The notes: generated by a model from the letters alone, not told the origin. Positions 15,730-24,332 are shown, counted from the stretch's first letter. The stretch is DNA of 64,000 bases from SIG636 sp045592105 (GCA_045592105.1 JAZNUB010000059.1:10899-74898), one strand, 5' to 3'. Numbers and translations are program-made.

Positions 15730-17307
15730 ATGGAAAACAACTTATCTGCAAAGTGTAACGAGCCTGTTAATCTGCTTGTTACGATTGATAACAATTACAT
15801 AGAGCCGTTGACCGTTATGATGAACGCTTACAGCGAGGCGCATATCGGCGTTGACACACATCTGTTTATAGCACATTCGTCATTGACCGAGTGCGATTTC
15901 AAGCGCATCAGAAACGGCATAAAAAGCGCGGAAATAACTATACACAACGTTCATATAACCGCCCAATGGTTTAAGGGCACACCCGTTATAGACCGTTTGC
16001 CGGAGGAATCGTTTTACAGGCTGATGGCGTTTGAGTTTTTGCCTGATACGGTACACCGTTGCCTGTACCTTGACCCCGATATAATAATACGCAAATCGCT
16101 TTTGCCGTTTTACGGTATGGAGCTTGGCAGCTTTTATCTTGCGGCGTCCAGCCATACCTACAAGGCGAAAAACAAGTTTAATCTTTTACGGCTTAACCTA
16201 ACGGATAACGAAAGGTACATTAATTCGGGCGTTATGCTGATGAATTTGGATGCCATCCGCAAGGATTTTACCGTGGAATTGATACTTGAAAGGCTTAATG
16301 AAAGCATACAGCTTTTGTGGCTTGGCGACCAAGATTTGATAAACATTCTGTTTGGCAGCAACGCCTTGCTTGTAGACGAAAAGCTGTGGAACCTGGACGA
16401 AAGAACCTTTAATCACAACAAAAAAAGCTTTACAATGGCAGACGTTGAAGAAAACACCGCGATAATTCATTACAACGGCAAGCATAAGCCGTGGCTAAAC
16501 GGGTACAAGGGCAAGCTGGATTGCTTTTATCCGCAGGTGGAAAGCAAGGGGCCGCCCCCTAAAGGGCGATGGAAGGCACAGCTTAAAGCGATACGCCGCA
16601 TTACAAGCCTTAACAAAACGCAAAAGATATATTGTGCGGGGCTGTTGCTTGTGGCTGTAACCTGCATAATTTGCTGGCTTGTGTTCGGCAAACGGCTTTT
16701 AACTATAATAGAACAGCCTGATACGTTCCGCGCGTGGCTTGATAAGTTCGGCGCGTTTGACGAGATTGTGTTTATACTGATACGCGCCGCGCAAACGGTG
16801 GTTAAATTCATCCCCGCAGAGCCGCTGGAGATAGGCTCGGGCTACGCTTGGGGTGCTATACCGGGTATGCTGTACTGCGTTATCGGCAATATGCTTGGCA
16901 CGCTTGTTATATGGGCGCTTACCAAACGGCTTGGCAAGCGGTTTGTGGATAGCTTTATCCCCACAAGCAACTTTAAAACGCTATCGCTTTTCAAAAGCTC
17001 TGAAAAGGTATATGCCTTGCTGTTCTTTCTTTACCTTATCCCCGGCTCGCCAAAGGACGGGTTTACCTACCTTGTGGGCTTGCTGGACGTAAAGCTTGTA
17101 CCGTTTCTTGTGATAACCTTTATAGCGCGGATGCCGTCGGTGCTGTCGTCAACCTTGTGCGGCTCCACCTTGGCGGAAAAGCAGTACCTGATATCCGCCG
17201 TTATATTTGCGGCAACCGTTGTGCTTGCCGTGCTTGGCGGTGCGCTGTATAAGGCGTACACAAAGAAAAAACTGCGCGAAGCTAACGAAACAAAGCTTTC
17301 CGCATAA
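15730..17307 (+). CDS. GT8 glycosyltransferase fused to a VTT (TVP38/DedA-type) membrane domain
   Basis: A 525-residue two-domain protein. Residues 10-275 are a family 8 retaining glycosyltransferase: the metal-binding motif D115-P-D117 (CLYLDPDII), then INSGVMLMNL, DQDLIN and the closing H247-x-x-G-x-x-K-P-W motif are all present, so the domain should be active on a nucleotide-sugar (UDP-Glc or UDP-Gal typical). After a basic linker, residues 300-320 form one helix and about 345-515 a VTT domain (E-x-x-x-GSGYAWG near 367-375 and PGSPKDGFTYLVG near the end), as in DedA/TMEM64 lipid scramblases. The fusion suggests glycosylation of a lipid on the inner face followed by its movement across the membrane (inference). 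Downstream are a CDP-alcohol phosphatidyltransferase and an LtaS-like enzyme. Confidence 0.88.
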   Translation: MENNLSAKCNEPVNLLVTIDNNYIEPLTVMMNAYSEAHIGVDTHLFIAHSSLTECDFKRIRNGIKSAEITIHNVHITAQWFKGTPVIDRLPEESFYRLMAFEFLPDTVHRCLYLDPDIIIRKSLLPFYGMELGSFYLAASSHTYKAKNKFNLLRLNLTDNERYINSGVMLMNLDAIRKDFTVELILERLNESIQLLWLGDQDLINILFGSNALLVDEKLWNLDERTFNHNKKSFTMADVEENTAIIHYNGKHKPWLNGYKGKLDCFYPQVESKGPPPKGRWKAQLKAIRRITSLNKTQKIYCAGLLLVAVTCIICWLVFGKRLLTIIEQPDTFRAWLDKFGAFDEIVFILIRAAQTVVKFIPAEPLEIGSGYAWGAIPGMLYCVIGNMLGTLVIWALTKRLGKRFVDSFIPTSNFKTLSLFKSSEKVYALLFFLYLIPGSPKDGFTYLVGLLDVKLVPFLVITFIARMPSVLSSTLCGSTLAEKQYLISAVIFAATVVLAVLGGALYKAYTKKKLREANETKLSA

Positions 17308-17339
17308 CTTGTAATACACACAGAAAGAGGACGTTTTTG

Positions 17340-17909
17340 ATGCAAAAGAACCAAAAAGACTATCAAAAGCGAATATTAACGATACCAAATATACTGTCTA
17401 TGTTGCGCATACTGATGATACCGCTTATAGTATGGCTTTATATGGTAAAGGAATCCGCGCTTTGGACGGCGGTTATGCTTACCGTATCTGGCGCAACGGA
17501 CGTGGTGGACGGTTACATCGCGCGGCATTACAATATGGTTAGCGATTTCGGCAAGGCGTTTGACCCCGTTGCAGACAAGCTAACGCAGTTTAGTATGCTG
17601 GCGTGCCTTGTGGCAAAATCGCCGCTTATAGCCGTGCCATTGGTTATCCTTGTGGTAAAAGAAATAAGCACGGCGGTTTTAGGGCTTGTGGCTATCAAAA
17701 AAACGGGCGAGGTTAAAAGCGCCGTTTGGCACGGCAAGCTTACCACCTGCTTGATATACGCGTTGATTATTCTGCATATCCTATGGATAGATATCCCCAA
17801 GGCAGTTTCCGATAGCTGTATAATAGTTTGCTCTGCTATGATGCTAACGTCCTTTATTCTATACAGCACAAAATATATAAAGGCTATCCTTCAAAGCAAG
17901 GCAAAATAG
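17340..17909 (+). CDS. CDP-alcohol phosphatidyltransferase (PgsA-like)
   Basis: A 189-residue membrane enzyme with about five helices and the full CDP-alcohol motif D-V-V-D-G-Y-I-A-R...G...D...D (ATDVVDGYIARHYNMVSDFGKAFDPVADK), both metal-binding aspartates present. Closest in layout to PgsA, which transfers glycerol-3-phosphate to CDP-diacylglycerol to give phosphatidylglycerophosphate. An ATG at 17340 with AGAAAGAGG upstream is the likely start; a TTG directly before it is less likely. Its place between a lipid-handling fusion protein and an LtaS-like polymerase, which uses phosphatidylglycerol, fits a role in supplying that lipid. A cardiolipin-synthase role is not excluded. Confidence 0.88.
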   Translation: MQKNQKDYQKRILTIPNILSMLRILMIPLIVWLYMVKESALWTAVMLTVSGATDVVDGYIARHYNMVSDFGKAFDPVADKLTQFSMLACLVAKSPLIAVPLVILVVKEISTAVLGLVAIKKTGEVKSAVWHGKLTTCLIYALIILHILWIDIPKAVSDSCIIVCSAMMLTSFILYSTKYIKAILQSKAK

Positions 17910-17942
17910 GGCGTTTTCCCTCTAAGAAAGGCTGTAATTTTT

Positions 17943-19952
17943 ATGAAAACAAAACTTAAAAGCATTAAAATAAAGCCGCTGTTTATATTTTGGGGCATTA
18001 TCCTGTATTGGGAGCTTATACTTAAAGCATTTACGGGCAGCACGTTTTTTGACCTTGGGCTTATATTTATGCCTTTGTTCTCGTTGGTTGCGGCGTTGTT
18101 GATACAAGCGGTATGCGTTTTTTTGAAAAAGGAAAGGGTTATGCTTGGCGGCGGTATAATGCTGGCTTTACTGCTTGTTTTGTACGCCACTCAAACCATA
18201 TACCACCGCTTTTTTAACAAGTTTTTGATTATATTTTCCATCACCTCGGGCGGCGTTGGGCAAGTGCTGGCAGGAAATATGGCAAGCAACACCTTTGATG
18301 CAATAATCAAAGCCGCGCCGATAGTTTTACTGCTGTTGTTGCCTGCACCGCTGTATATCGCGTTTTTTAACCGCGTTGCAAACCACGAATACAAGCTTGT
18401 TAAAAAGCATTTGTGGGGCGTTTTGGCGTTGGGGCTACATATAATAACCGTTTTGGTTGTCATGCTTGTGCCTGCGGTATCGGATATACAATCAGGCTTG
18501 TATGACCCTAATTTTTCCGTTACCAGCTTTGGGCTGTTGCGTACAGAGGTTTTGGATATAAAATACAACCTTATAGGTGTGGAGCAAAGCTTTGTTTTGG
18601 AGGAAGAAAGCTCGGAGGACGACGTGGAGGCTATGGCACCGCCAAGCTTTGTTGCCAACAGCAATATTACCGATATAAATTTTGGCGAGCTTGCCAAAAC
18701 GGAAACGGACGAAACTCTTAACACACTAAACAAATATTTTGCAGAAAAAAAGCCAAGCGCGAAGAACGAATACACGGGTATGTATAAGGGCTACAACCTT
18801 GTAACCGTTGTAGCGGAAGGTTTTTCGCCCTACGCTATCGACAAGGAGCTTACTCCCACGCTATACAAGCTTCAAAACGAGGGCTTTAATTTCACAAACT
18901 TCTATACCCCTATATGGGGCGTTTCCACATCGGATGGTGAGTATACCGTTTGCACGGGGCTGCTGCCCAAAGCAGGCGTTTGGAGCTTTTATAAATCCGC
19001 GGGCAACTATATGCCCTACTGTCTTGGCAATATGTTCGAAAGCGTTGGCGTGGAGGAAACCTACGCATACCACAACAACAGCTACACGTATTACCGCAGG
19101 GATCAATCGCACGTTAATATGGGCTACACCTTTAAGGGGATAGGCAACGGCGTTGAGGAATACGTTGAAAACGTTTGGCCGCAATCCGATCTGGAGATGG
19201 TTGAAGGCTCTATACCCGAATATTTAAGTTCCGATAAACAGTTTCACGCTTATTATATGACGGTTAGCGGCCACCTTGATTACAGCACGGAAAAGAACGC
19301 AATGTCCGCTAAAAATTGGGAGCTTGTTAAGGATTTAGAGTGTAGTGACACCCTAAAGGCGTACTACGCCTGCAACATAGAGCTTGACAGGGCAATAGAA
19401 GCGCTTATCAAAAAGCTTGAGGAGGCGGGCGTTGCCGACAAGACCGTTATAGCCATAACGCCTGACCACTATCCCTACGGGCTTGAGCAGGAGGGCGCAA
19501 CACCTTACGAGATATGGGAGGAGCTGCTTGGGCGCAAGGTTGATACAGAGTTTGAGCTTTACAAAAGCTGTTTTCTGCTGTACTGCGCAGGTACCAAGAA
19601 CGCACCTACCATTGACAAGCCCTGCTTTAGTGCCGATATTTTGCCAACGCTTCTTAACCTTTTCGGCTTTGAATACGATTCTCGCCTACTTATGGGCAGC
19701 GATATCCTTTCAAGCTCGGATGGCTTGGTTATAATGTCCAACCATTCGTTTATAACGGATTTAGGCGCTTATAACGCAACAAGCAACACATTTACGCCAT
19801 TTGAAGGTACCGTTTTTGAAAACGAAGAGGCAGAAGAAGAATATATAAACACCATAGAAGCCAAGGTGAACAATATTTTCAAGGTGTCTGCAAAGATACT
19901 CGAAACGGACTATTACAGGTATGTGTTTCAAAAAGATAGCTTTAAAAGCTAA
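17943..19952 (+). CDS. LtaS-like sulfatase-fold glycerol phosphate transferase
   Basis: A 669-residue protein: five N-terminal membrane helices (within residues 1-190), then a long extracytoplasmic alkaline-phosphatase/sulfatase-fold domain. The first catalytic strand (LVTVVAEGFSPYAIDKELTPTLYKL), the TSDGEYTVCTGLLP segment, the HFHAYYMTVSGHLDY-type histidine and the TPDHYPYGL metal motif follow the order of LtaS/OpgB enzymes. Such enzymes polymerise or transfer glycerol phosphate from phosphatidylglycerol outside the cell. The usual nucleophilic Thr context is altered (GFSP), so the nucleophile should be checked. Gene order with a PgsA-like enzyme supports an anionic-polymer role. A terminator follows at 19965. 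Confidence 0.87.
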   Translation: MKTKLKSIKIKPLFIFWGIILYWELILKAFTGSTFFDLGLIFMPLFSLVAALLIQAVCVFLKKERVMLGGGIMLALLLVLYATQTIYHRFFNKFLIIFSITSGGVGQVLAGNMASNTFDAIIKAAPIVLLLLLPAPLYIAFFNRVANHEYKLVKKHLWGVLALGLHIITVLVVMLVPAVSDIQSGLYDPNFSVTSFGLLRTEVLDIKYNLIGVEQSFVLEEESSEDDVEAMAPPSFVANSNITDINFGELAKTETDETLNTLNKYFAEKKPSAKNEYTGMYKGYNLVTVVAEGFSPYAIDKELTPTLYKLQNEGFNFTNFYTPIWGVSTSDGEYTVCTGLLPKAGVWSFYKSAGNYMPYCLGNMFESVGVEETYAYHNNSYTYYRRDQSHVNMGYTFKGIGNGVEEYVENVWPQSDLEMVEGSIPEYLSSDKQFHAYYMTVSGHLDYSTEKNAMSAKNWELVKDLECSDTLKAYYACNIELDRAIEALIKKLEEAGVADKTVIAITPDHYPYGLEQEGATPYEIWEELLGRKVDTEFELYKSCFLLYCAGTKNAPTIDKPCFSADILPTLLNLFGFEYDSRLLMGSDILSSSDGLVIMSNHSFITDLGAYNATSNTFTPFEGTVFENEEAEEEYINTIEAKVNNIFKVSAKILETDYYRYVFQKDSFKS

Positions 19953-19964
19953 AATTAGCGCAAC

Positions 19965-20004
19965 AAGTGGCAGTGTTAAATCCAACAATTTGACACTGCC
20001 ACTT
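19965..20004 (+). terminator. Terminator after the LtaS-like gene
   Basis: A 12-bp perfect stem AAGTGGCAGTGT/ACACTGCCACTT with a 16-base loop, 12 bp after the stop codon. A second, weaker hairpin GCGTTA/TAACGC followed by CTTTTTT lies at about 20039-20071. Confidence 0.7.
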
Positions 20005-20071
20005 GGCATATAAATTGTGGTGCAACACGCCGCGAAAGCGTTATTTTTAAGATAAAGCGTAACGCCTTTTT

Positions 20072-20167
20072 TGTAGGGGTCATTCACGAATAACCCGTTA
20101 CGCGGCATCTAAAGCTAATGCTAAATTTAAACGCAACGCTTCGGTCGATTCGTGAATCGACCCTACA
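20072..20167. repeat. Short inverted-repeat element with TGTAGGG ends (MITE/REP-like)
   Basis: Ends are a 20-bp inverted repeat, left TGTAGGGGTCATTCACGAAT (20072-20091) and right ATTCGTGAATCGACCCTACA (20148-20167), with few mismatches; 56 bp lie between. TGTAGGG-bounded palindromes of this type are widespread non-coding repeats in gut Clostridia. The 403-bp gap 19953-20355 holds this, the flanking terminators and several GCAACGCTT-like words (20133-20142, 20200-20215), but no gene. Confidence 0.75.
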
Positions 20168-20250
20168 CACCGCAATGGGGTTTTGTTTTAACAATGAAGC
20201 GCAACGCTTTAACGTAGGCATTTTGATCACCCATCCATTATAACACAAAT

Positions 20251-20288
20251 AGGTGCTGTATCAAATCATTTGATTTAATACAGCACCT
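20251..20288 (-). terminator. Terminator of the minus-strand CapD-SufBC operon
   Basis: A 17-bp stem AGGTGCTGTATCAAATC/GATTTAATACAGCACCT with a 4-base loop and one mismatch, 67 bp beyond the last gene of the run. The core CTGTATCAAATC is shared with the terminator at 38175-38210. Confidence 0.75.
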
Positions 20289-20355
20289 ATCATTAACCTC
20301 CGCAAAACTCCTTATGCGGCGTTTGCTTTGTAGCGTTTTAGCCGCTAAAGCATAC

Positions 20356-21318
20356 CTACCGTATGCCAAGTTCAGGCATTACATCATAGTTTTTCCACGT
20401 GCCCGCCTGCTTTTTCTCGGCATACTCGCGAAGCACCTGTATCCATATCTTATATGGGTCTTGCTTTATATGGTAAGACCTGTCCGAAGCCCATTCCCTA
20501 ACAAAATAGCCTTTGCCATTGGTCATAGGAGTTGAAACGTCTATAAAATCAACGCCTATTTTATTGCAATACTCCAAAACGTAGTTATTGTAAGTTCTTA
20601 TGTTTTCGTTATAAACGCGGTTTAGGTCTATCTCCTCACCCCTACCGGTATTATAAGTACCCGAAAGGACTATAATGTGCAGGTTGGGATTTTTTTGTTT
20701 TATTATGCTCAAGCCGCGCATTGCGTATTTTGCGCCTTCAAGCGCACAGGTATCAGGTGTGCCCGTCTTCATATCACTATACGGCATAAGCCCTATAACC
20801 AAGGTTTTTACGCCCATCGCGGCAGGCAAATCCTCAAACTTATATGCAACGCCCTCATGCTTTGGCAAGGGTGTATCGGGCCAGGAAGGGTCCTGCGTTT
20901 CATTTGCGCGGAAGCTCATACCTACGCCTGCGCGGAACTGCGCCGTACCCATAAGCCTGCTTTCTACCGTATCGCGCCAGTTGCCAACGTATCTGCCGAA
21001 ATGCATAATAATGGAATAGCCTATAAATACCGAATCGTTAAAGAAATCATCTATCGGCGTGTAATACAAGTTTTCGGGTATCTCCATAATCGGGTCATTA
21101 GGGTTCTTTGGAACGTAGCTTGATTCTTCACTGCTGTCCTTATTACTGCTGTCCTCAGCGCTACTGTTTTCTACGCTACTATCAGAAGCAACGCTGTTTT
21201 CCTTGCTTTCTTCCTTGGAGATATCCGCGCTGTCTTCGCCGCTATCACCTACACAGCAGGTAAAGCAACCAATAGACAACGCAAGTGCCAAAAACAAACA
21301 CAAAACAGTTTTTTTCAT
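20356..21318 (-). CDS. Putative lipoprotein with SGNH/GDSL-like hydrolase domain lacking the GDS motif
   Basis: A 320-residue secreted protein. The signal peptide ends in a lipobox-like SIGCFTCC, then a Ser/Glu-rich linker of about 45 residues, then a domain of about 240 residues. This domain resembles SGNH hydrolases: VFIGYSII (residues about 97-104, where GDS would be expected), LVIGLMPYSD, HIIVLSGTY and the C-terminal SDRSYHIKQDPYKIWIQVLREYA, comparable with the D-x-x-H block. The usual Asp beside the nucleophile is Tyr here but the Ser (102) remains. ATG at 21318 follows AGGAGG by seven bases. Last gene of the long minus-strand operon; an esterase or deacetylase acting on surface polysaccharide is a reasonable guess. 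Confidence 0.7.
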   Translation of the reverse strand: MKKTVLCLFLALALSIGCFTCCVGDSGEDSADISKEESKENSVASDSSVENSSAEDSSNKDSSEESSYVPKNPNDPIMEIPENLYYTPIDDFFNDSVFIGYSIIMHFGRYVGNWRDTVESRLMGTAQFRAGVGMSFRANETQDPSWPDTPLPKHEGVAYKFEDLPAAMGVKTLVIGLMPYSDMKTGTPDTCALEGAKYAMRGLSIIKQKNPNLHIIVLSGTYNTGRGEEIDLNRVYNENIRTYNNYVLEYCNKIGVDFIDVSTPMTNGKGYFVREWASDRSYHIKQDPYKIWIQVLREYAEKKQAGTWKNYDVMPELGIR

Positions 21319-21333
21319 CACTACGCCTCCTGC

Positions 21334-21552
21334 TTAATACGTAAACAGCTCGCCACTATCGGGAATCTTTACGGCACGCGGCTCTAATTTAAGCAAATCA
21401 AACTTAAACTTTTTGCAGATCCCATCAGAGCGCACAACGCCCTTAAGCTTACACACGCACACGCCGCTATCACCTATACCGCCTGCGTTTTCGCAATAAG
21501 CGCACATTTTATTTTCGTCAGGGCAAATTATTTTTCTTTTTTTAAAGAACAT
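21334..21552 (-). CDS. Small cysteine-rich protein, unknown
   Basis: A 72-residue basic protein starting MFFKKRKIICP. Six cysteines fall in the pattern C-x7-C-x2-C-x10-C-x-C-x11-C (C10, CAYC 18-21, CVC 32-34, C46), suggesting a bound metal or Fe-S site. The frame is open further upstream into the preceding gene, but AAGGAG ten bases before the ATG at 21552 gives the real start. It lies 13 bp after the single-helix membrane protein and 15 bp before the GDSL-like lipoprotein. I do not recognise the family beyond similar unannotated clostridial proteins. With sufBC upstream it could be a client of Fe-S assembly (inference). Confidence 0.75.
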   Translation of the reverse strand: MFFKKRKIICPDENKMCAYCENAGGIGDSGVCVCKLKGVVRSDGICKKFKFDLLKLEPRAVKIPDSGELFTY

Positions 21553-21565
21553 ATTATCTGGCTCC

Positions 21566-22666
21566 TTAAGCCTTAAACTCGTATAAATATTTAAGCAAGC
21601 TAACGGTATACCCCTCTGCATCCTTGCTTGCGCAAAGATAAATGCGGCTGTTTTCCCTATCGTCCGCAAAGTAAAAGCCGTTCACCTTAAACAGCGGCAG
21701 CTTACTAAGCTGTATGCCGTACTGCTCTCCCCCGTCGGGCAGATCCGCATTAACGGTGTTTACATCCAAAAGCAAGCCCTTGTTTGAAAGATAGGTGTAC
21801 GCATCAACATCCAAAAGCAACAGCTTGTTGCCCCTTGCCATCTCCTCGGTCTTTTGCTTTTCCTCATCACCGAAAATGTGCTGGCCCTCCTTGTATTTTA
21901 GCTGTAAAAAGCCGTAATCAAGCAGGGGAGCTTTTTTAGGGTCGTTTTGCTTAGCTATATAGTAAAGGCTGTGCTCTATATCGCTAATGCAGTTTTCGTA
22001 CAGGTTTCTGTCCCCTATCATCGTCATCTGCACGTTTTCACGCGTAAAGCCTTCCTCTTTGTACTGTATAAGCTTTATAAAGAAATCAACGTTGTTTTTA
22101 TAAAAGGGCGTGGCGCTGTTGTAATCAAAAGCTCCGTCCTCCGCATTAGCGCGAAGGCAAACAACAGTATCCCTTGGCATAGCGTTAAAGCCATCCTTTT
22201 CCGCTATATCCAAGTATTTAAGCTCTATACCGTACTCGTTAACCGCACCCTCGGGCATTACACCCAAAACGTCCTCCAGCGGTGCAAGCACCTTGTACGG
22301 CTGAAGCCACTCAAAATACTCCTTATTTAAAAAGTATATGCTGTGATCGCCCGCAACAACCTCTATCTGCAAACGCTCCTTCGTGTCCTTATCCTTTTCA
22401 CCCATAAAGGTTATAATAAGGCTTTTGTTCCCATCACCGGTTACGTCACCGTAATAATCCGCAAAGGTAGCTTTAACGCTTTCGCGCCCCGTTTTGCCGA
22501 TATCCATATCCCCTACGTAGAGAATGCAAACGTCCGGCTCGTCCTTCTTTATACACTGTGTAACGGTTACCGCAAGCACCAAAAGCACAAGCGCACCTAC
22601 CAGTATATGCCATTTGTGGTAATACCAAAGATTTGAAAAGAAAGAAGTTGTTTTAGATTTGCCCAT
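21566..22666 (-). CDS. Membrane-anchored extracytoplasmic protein, unknown
   Basis: A 366-residue protein with a short basic cytoplasmic tail, one membrane helix (about residues 20-38) and a long outer domain of mixed alpha/beta composition rich in Asp, Glu and Lys. Two segments (ERLQIEVVAGDHSIYFLNKEYFEWLQPYKVLAPLEDVLGV and NKLLLLDVDAYTYLSNKGLLLDV) recall the lobes of solute-binding proteins, where substrate-binding proteins read 'yFLN...l.pL.dvl', but no lipobox or transporter genes are present. Probably a tethered binding or sensory protein. It follows sufB by 12 bp within the same operon. Confidence 0.7.
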   Translation of the reverse strand: MGKSKTTSFFSNLWYYHKWHILVGALVLLVLAVTVTQCIKKDEPDVCILYVGDMDIGKTGRESVKATFADYYGDVTGDGNKSLIITFMGEKDKDTKERLQIEVVAGDHSIYFLNKEYFEWLQPYKVLAPLEDVLGVMPEGAVNEYGIELKYLDIAEKDGFNAMPRDTVVCLRANAEDGAFDYNSATPFYKNNVDFFIKLIQYKEEGFTRENVQMTMIGDRNLYENCISDIEHSLYYIAKQNDPKKAPLLDYGFLQLKYKEGQHIFGDEEKQKTEEMARGNKLLLLDVDAYTYLSNKGLLLDVNTVNADLPDGGEQYGIQLSKLPLFKVNGFYFADDRENSRIYLCASKDAEGYTVSLLKYLYEFKA

Positions 22667-22678
22667 TATTACCTCTGT

Positions 22679-23602
22679 TTAACTTAAAAAGCCCTCTATT
22701 ATTACAGCCTCTGCCTCCTCCGCGGAAAGGCCGAGAGTTTGAAGCTTCAAAAGCTGTTCGTTATTAATGCGCCCGATCGCCGCTTCGTGTATAATAGAAG
22801 CCTCTGCGCTGTTTGCCTGTATTTCGGGGATACTGCCAACAGACGCCTCATCCATAATAATAGCGTCACATTGAATGTGCGCGTTGCAGGCGGTGTTGCC
22901 TATAGCCTTGGGGTGGAACACCTGCACGGATTTGTCCTTAGCAACAGAGCGCGATACTATCTGCATACTGCTGTCCTTACCGTTAAGATACACCTCAACG
23001 TCGGATTTAGCAACCTGATTTGCGTGCGTTACAAGCCTTTCAGATATATTAAGGCGTGCTGCGGCGGAAAGATACGCAACCATACTGCGCTTTGTGGAGG
23101 TTATACCCTCTATCTGCACGCTTTCCATATCAAAAACAGAGCCCTCGCCAAGCATTATAACCGTGGACGGGTTCATAACGGCATCGCCGCTGCCCTCACC
23201 GTAATGCTTTTCGGTATACTTAACGCGGCAATTTTTCCCTACCTTAAAGGTGTGTATACCGCTATGGCTGCTGCCACAGCTTCCGCTGTTGCATATACCA
23301 CAGCCTGCAACTATATTTACCTCTGCCCCGTCGCCTATAATAAAATCGTTAGCAACGCTTTCGTCAATCCCGCTTTGCGTAAGGATAACGGGGATATAAA
23401 CGTTTTCATCCTTCGTGCCGGCTTTTATGATAATATCTATACCGCTACCGTCTGCCTTGCTTATTATATCTATATTTTCAGTTACTGCACGCGCCGCCTT
23501 CTCACCGTTTTTGCGAACGTTAAACGCGCCGTTCGGCAAGCTTGGCATTGATGCAACTATATCAAGCAGGCGCATATCACCTGCCGCAAGAATTTTATCC
23601 AT
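22679..23602 (-). CDS. sufB: SufB/SufD-family Fe-S scaffold (minimal SufBC system)
   Basis: A 307-residue protein of the SufB/SufD beta-helix family. The C-terminal block H-E-A-A-I-G-R-I-N-N-E-Q-L...G-L-S-A-E-E-A is the family signature, and the middle holds the beta-helix repeats (TSTKRSMVAYLSAAARLNISERLVTHANQVAKSDVEVYLNG). It is much shorter than SufB (about 470), as in the two-component SmsCB systems of anaerobes. A cysteine cluster (AGCGICNSGSC, about residues 108-118) could bind the nascent cluster. With SufC it would build Fe-S clusters in the cytoplasm. No SufS or SufU is nearby, so the sulfur donor is encoded elsewhere. Confidence 0.9.
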   Translation of the reverse strand: MDKILAAGDMRLLDIVASMPSLPNGAFNVRKNGEKAARAVTENIDIISKADGSGIDIIIKAGTKDENVYIPVILTQSGIDESVANDFIIGDGAEVNIVAGCGICNSGSCGSSHSGIHTFKVGKNCRVKYTEKHYGEGSGDAVMNPSTVIMLGEGSVFDMESVQIEGITSTKRSMVAYLSAAARLNISERLVTHANQVAKSDVEVYLNGKDSSMQIVSRSVAKDKSVQVFHPKAIGNTACNAHIQCDAIIMDEASVGSIPEIQANSAEASIIHEAAIGRINNEQLLKLQTLGLSAEEAEAVIIEGFLS

Positions 23603-23615
23603 CTATCATACCTCT

Positions 23616-24332
23616 TTAGTTCTTTACTTTTATACAGCCCTTGCGGAATATATCAGTTAGCTTCGGAAGAATCTGCTCCGTTGTGCCGATATCAGTAAGA
23701 ACACCGTCCGCCACAACAGCAATACGGTCCGCCGTTTGCATAACGCGCTCTTGATGCGATATTATCATCAAAGAACCGCTTTTTTCTCTCCCCAAAGAGC
23801 TGAAGGCGTTTACCAGCATATTAAACGACCATATATCTATGCCCGCCTCGGGCTCATCGTATATGGCAACGCGAAGGCTTCTTATCAGAAGCGACGCTAC
23901 CTCTATCCTCTTAAGCTCGCCGCCGGACAGCGTTGCATCCAACGTGCGGTTAAGATAGTCCGCCGCGCACAGCCCCACGCGGGATAGGTATTTGCAGCAC
24001 TCGGCATCGTCTATCTCGCCGCCTGCCGCTATCGCAAGCAAGCGCTTAACGGTTAAGCCCTTAAATCTGGGCGGAGCCTGAAACGCATAGCCAACGCCAA
24101 GCTTTGCCCTCTCCGTTATGTCAAGCGCGGTTATATCCTTGCCATCCAAAAGTATCCTGCCGGAGCTGGGCTGTATTATACCCATTGCAAGCCTTGCAAG
24201 CGTGCTTTTACCGCCACCGTTAGGGCCGGTTACAACAAGTATCTCGCCATCGTTTACGTCAAGCGTTATACCCTTTATTATCGCCGCGCCGTCATCAGGC
24301 GCATTATAACATATATTCTCAAGCCTTAGCAT
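23616..24332 (-). CDS. sufC: Fe-S assembly ATPase SufC
   Basis: A 238-residue ABC-type ATPase. Walker A GPNGGGKST (about residues 36-44), the Q-loop YAFQAPPRFKGL that is characteristic of SufC, the signature LSGGELKRIEVA, and a Walker B (VAIYDEPEAGIDIWSF) typical of SufC are all present. SufC drives conformational change of its SufB/D partner. It lies 13 bp before the sufB-like gene and overlaps the end of the cpsB-like gene by 14 bp, so it is translated from the polysaccharide-operon mRNA. Such a link between exopolysaccharide control and Fe-S assembly is not a standard arrangement. Confidence 0.95.
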   Translation of the reverse strand: MLRLENICYNAPDDGAAIIKGITLDVNDGEILVVTGPNGGGKSTLARLAMGIIQPSSGRILLDGKDITALDITERAKLGVGYAFQAPPRFKGLTVKRLLAIAAGGEIDDAECCKYLSRVGLCAADYLNRTLDATLSGGELKRIEVASLLIRSLRVAIYDEPEAGIDIWSFNMLVNAFSSLGREKSGSLMIISHQERVMQTADRIAVVADGVLTDIGTTEQILPKLTDIFRKGCIKVKN

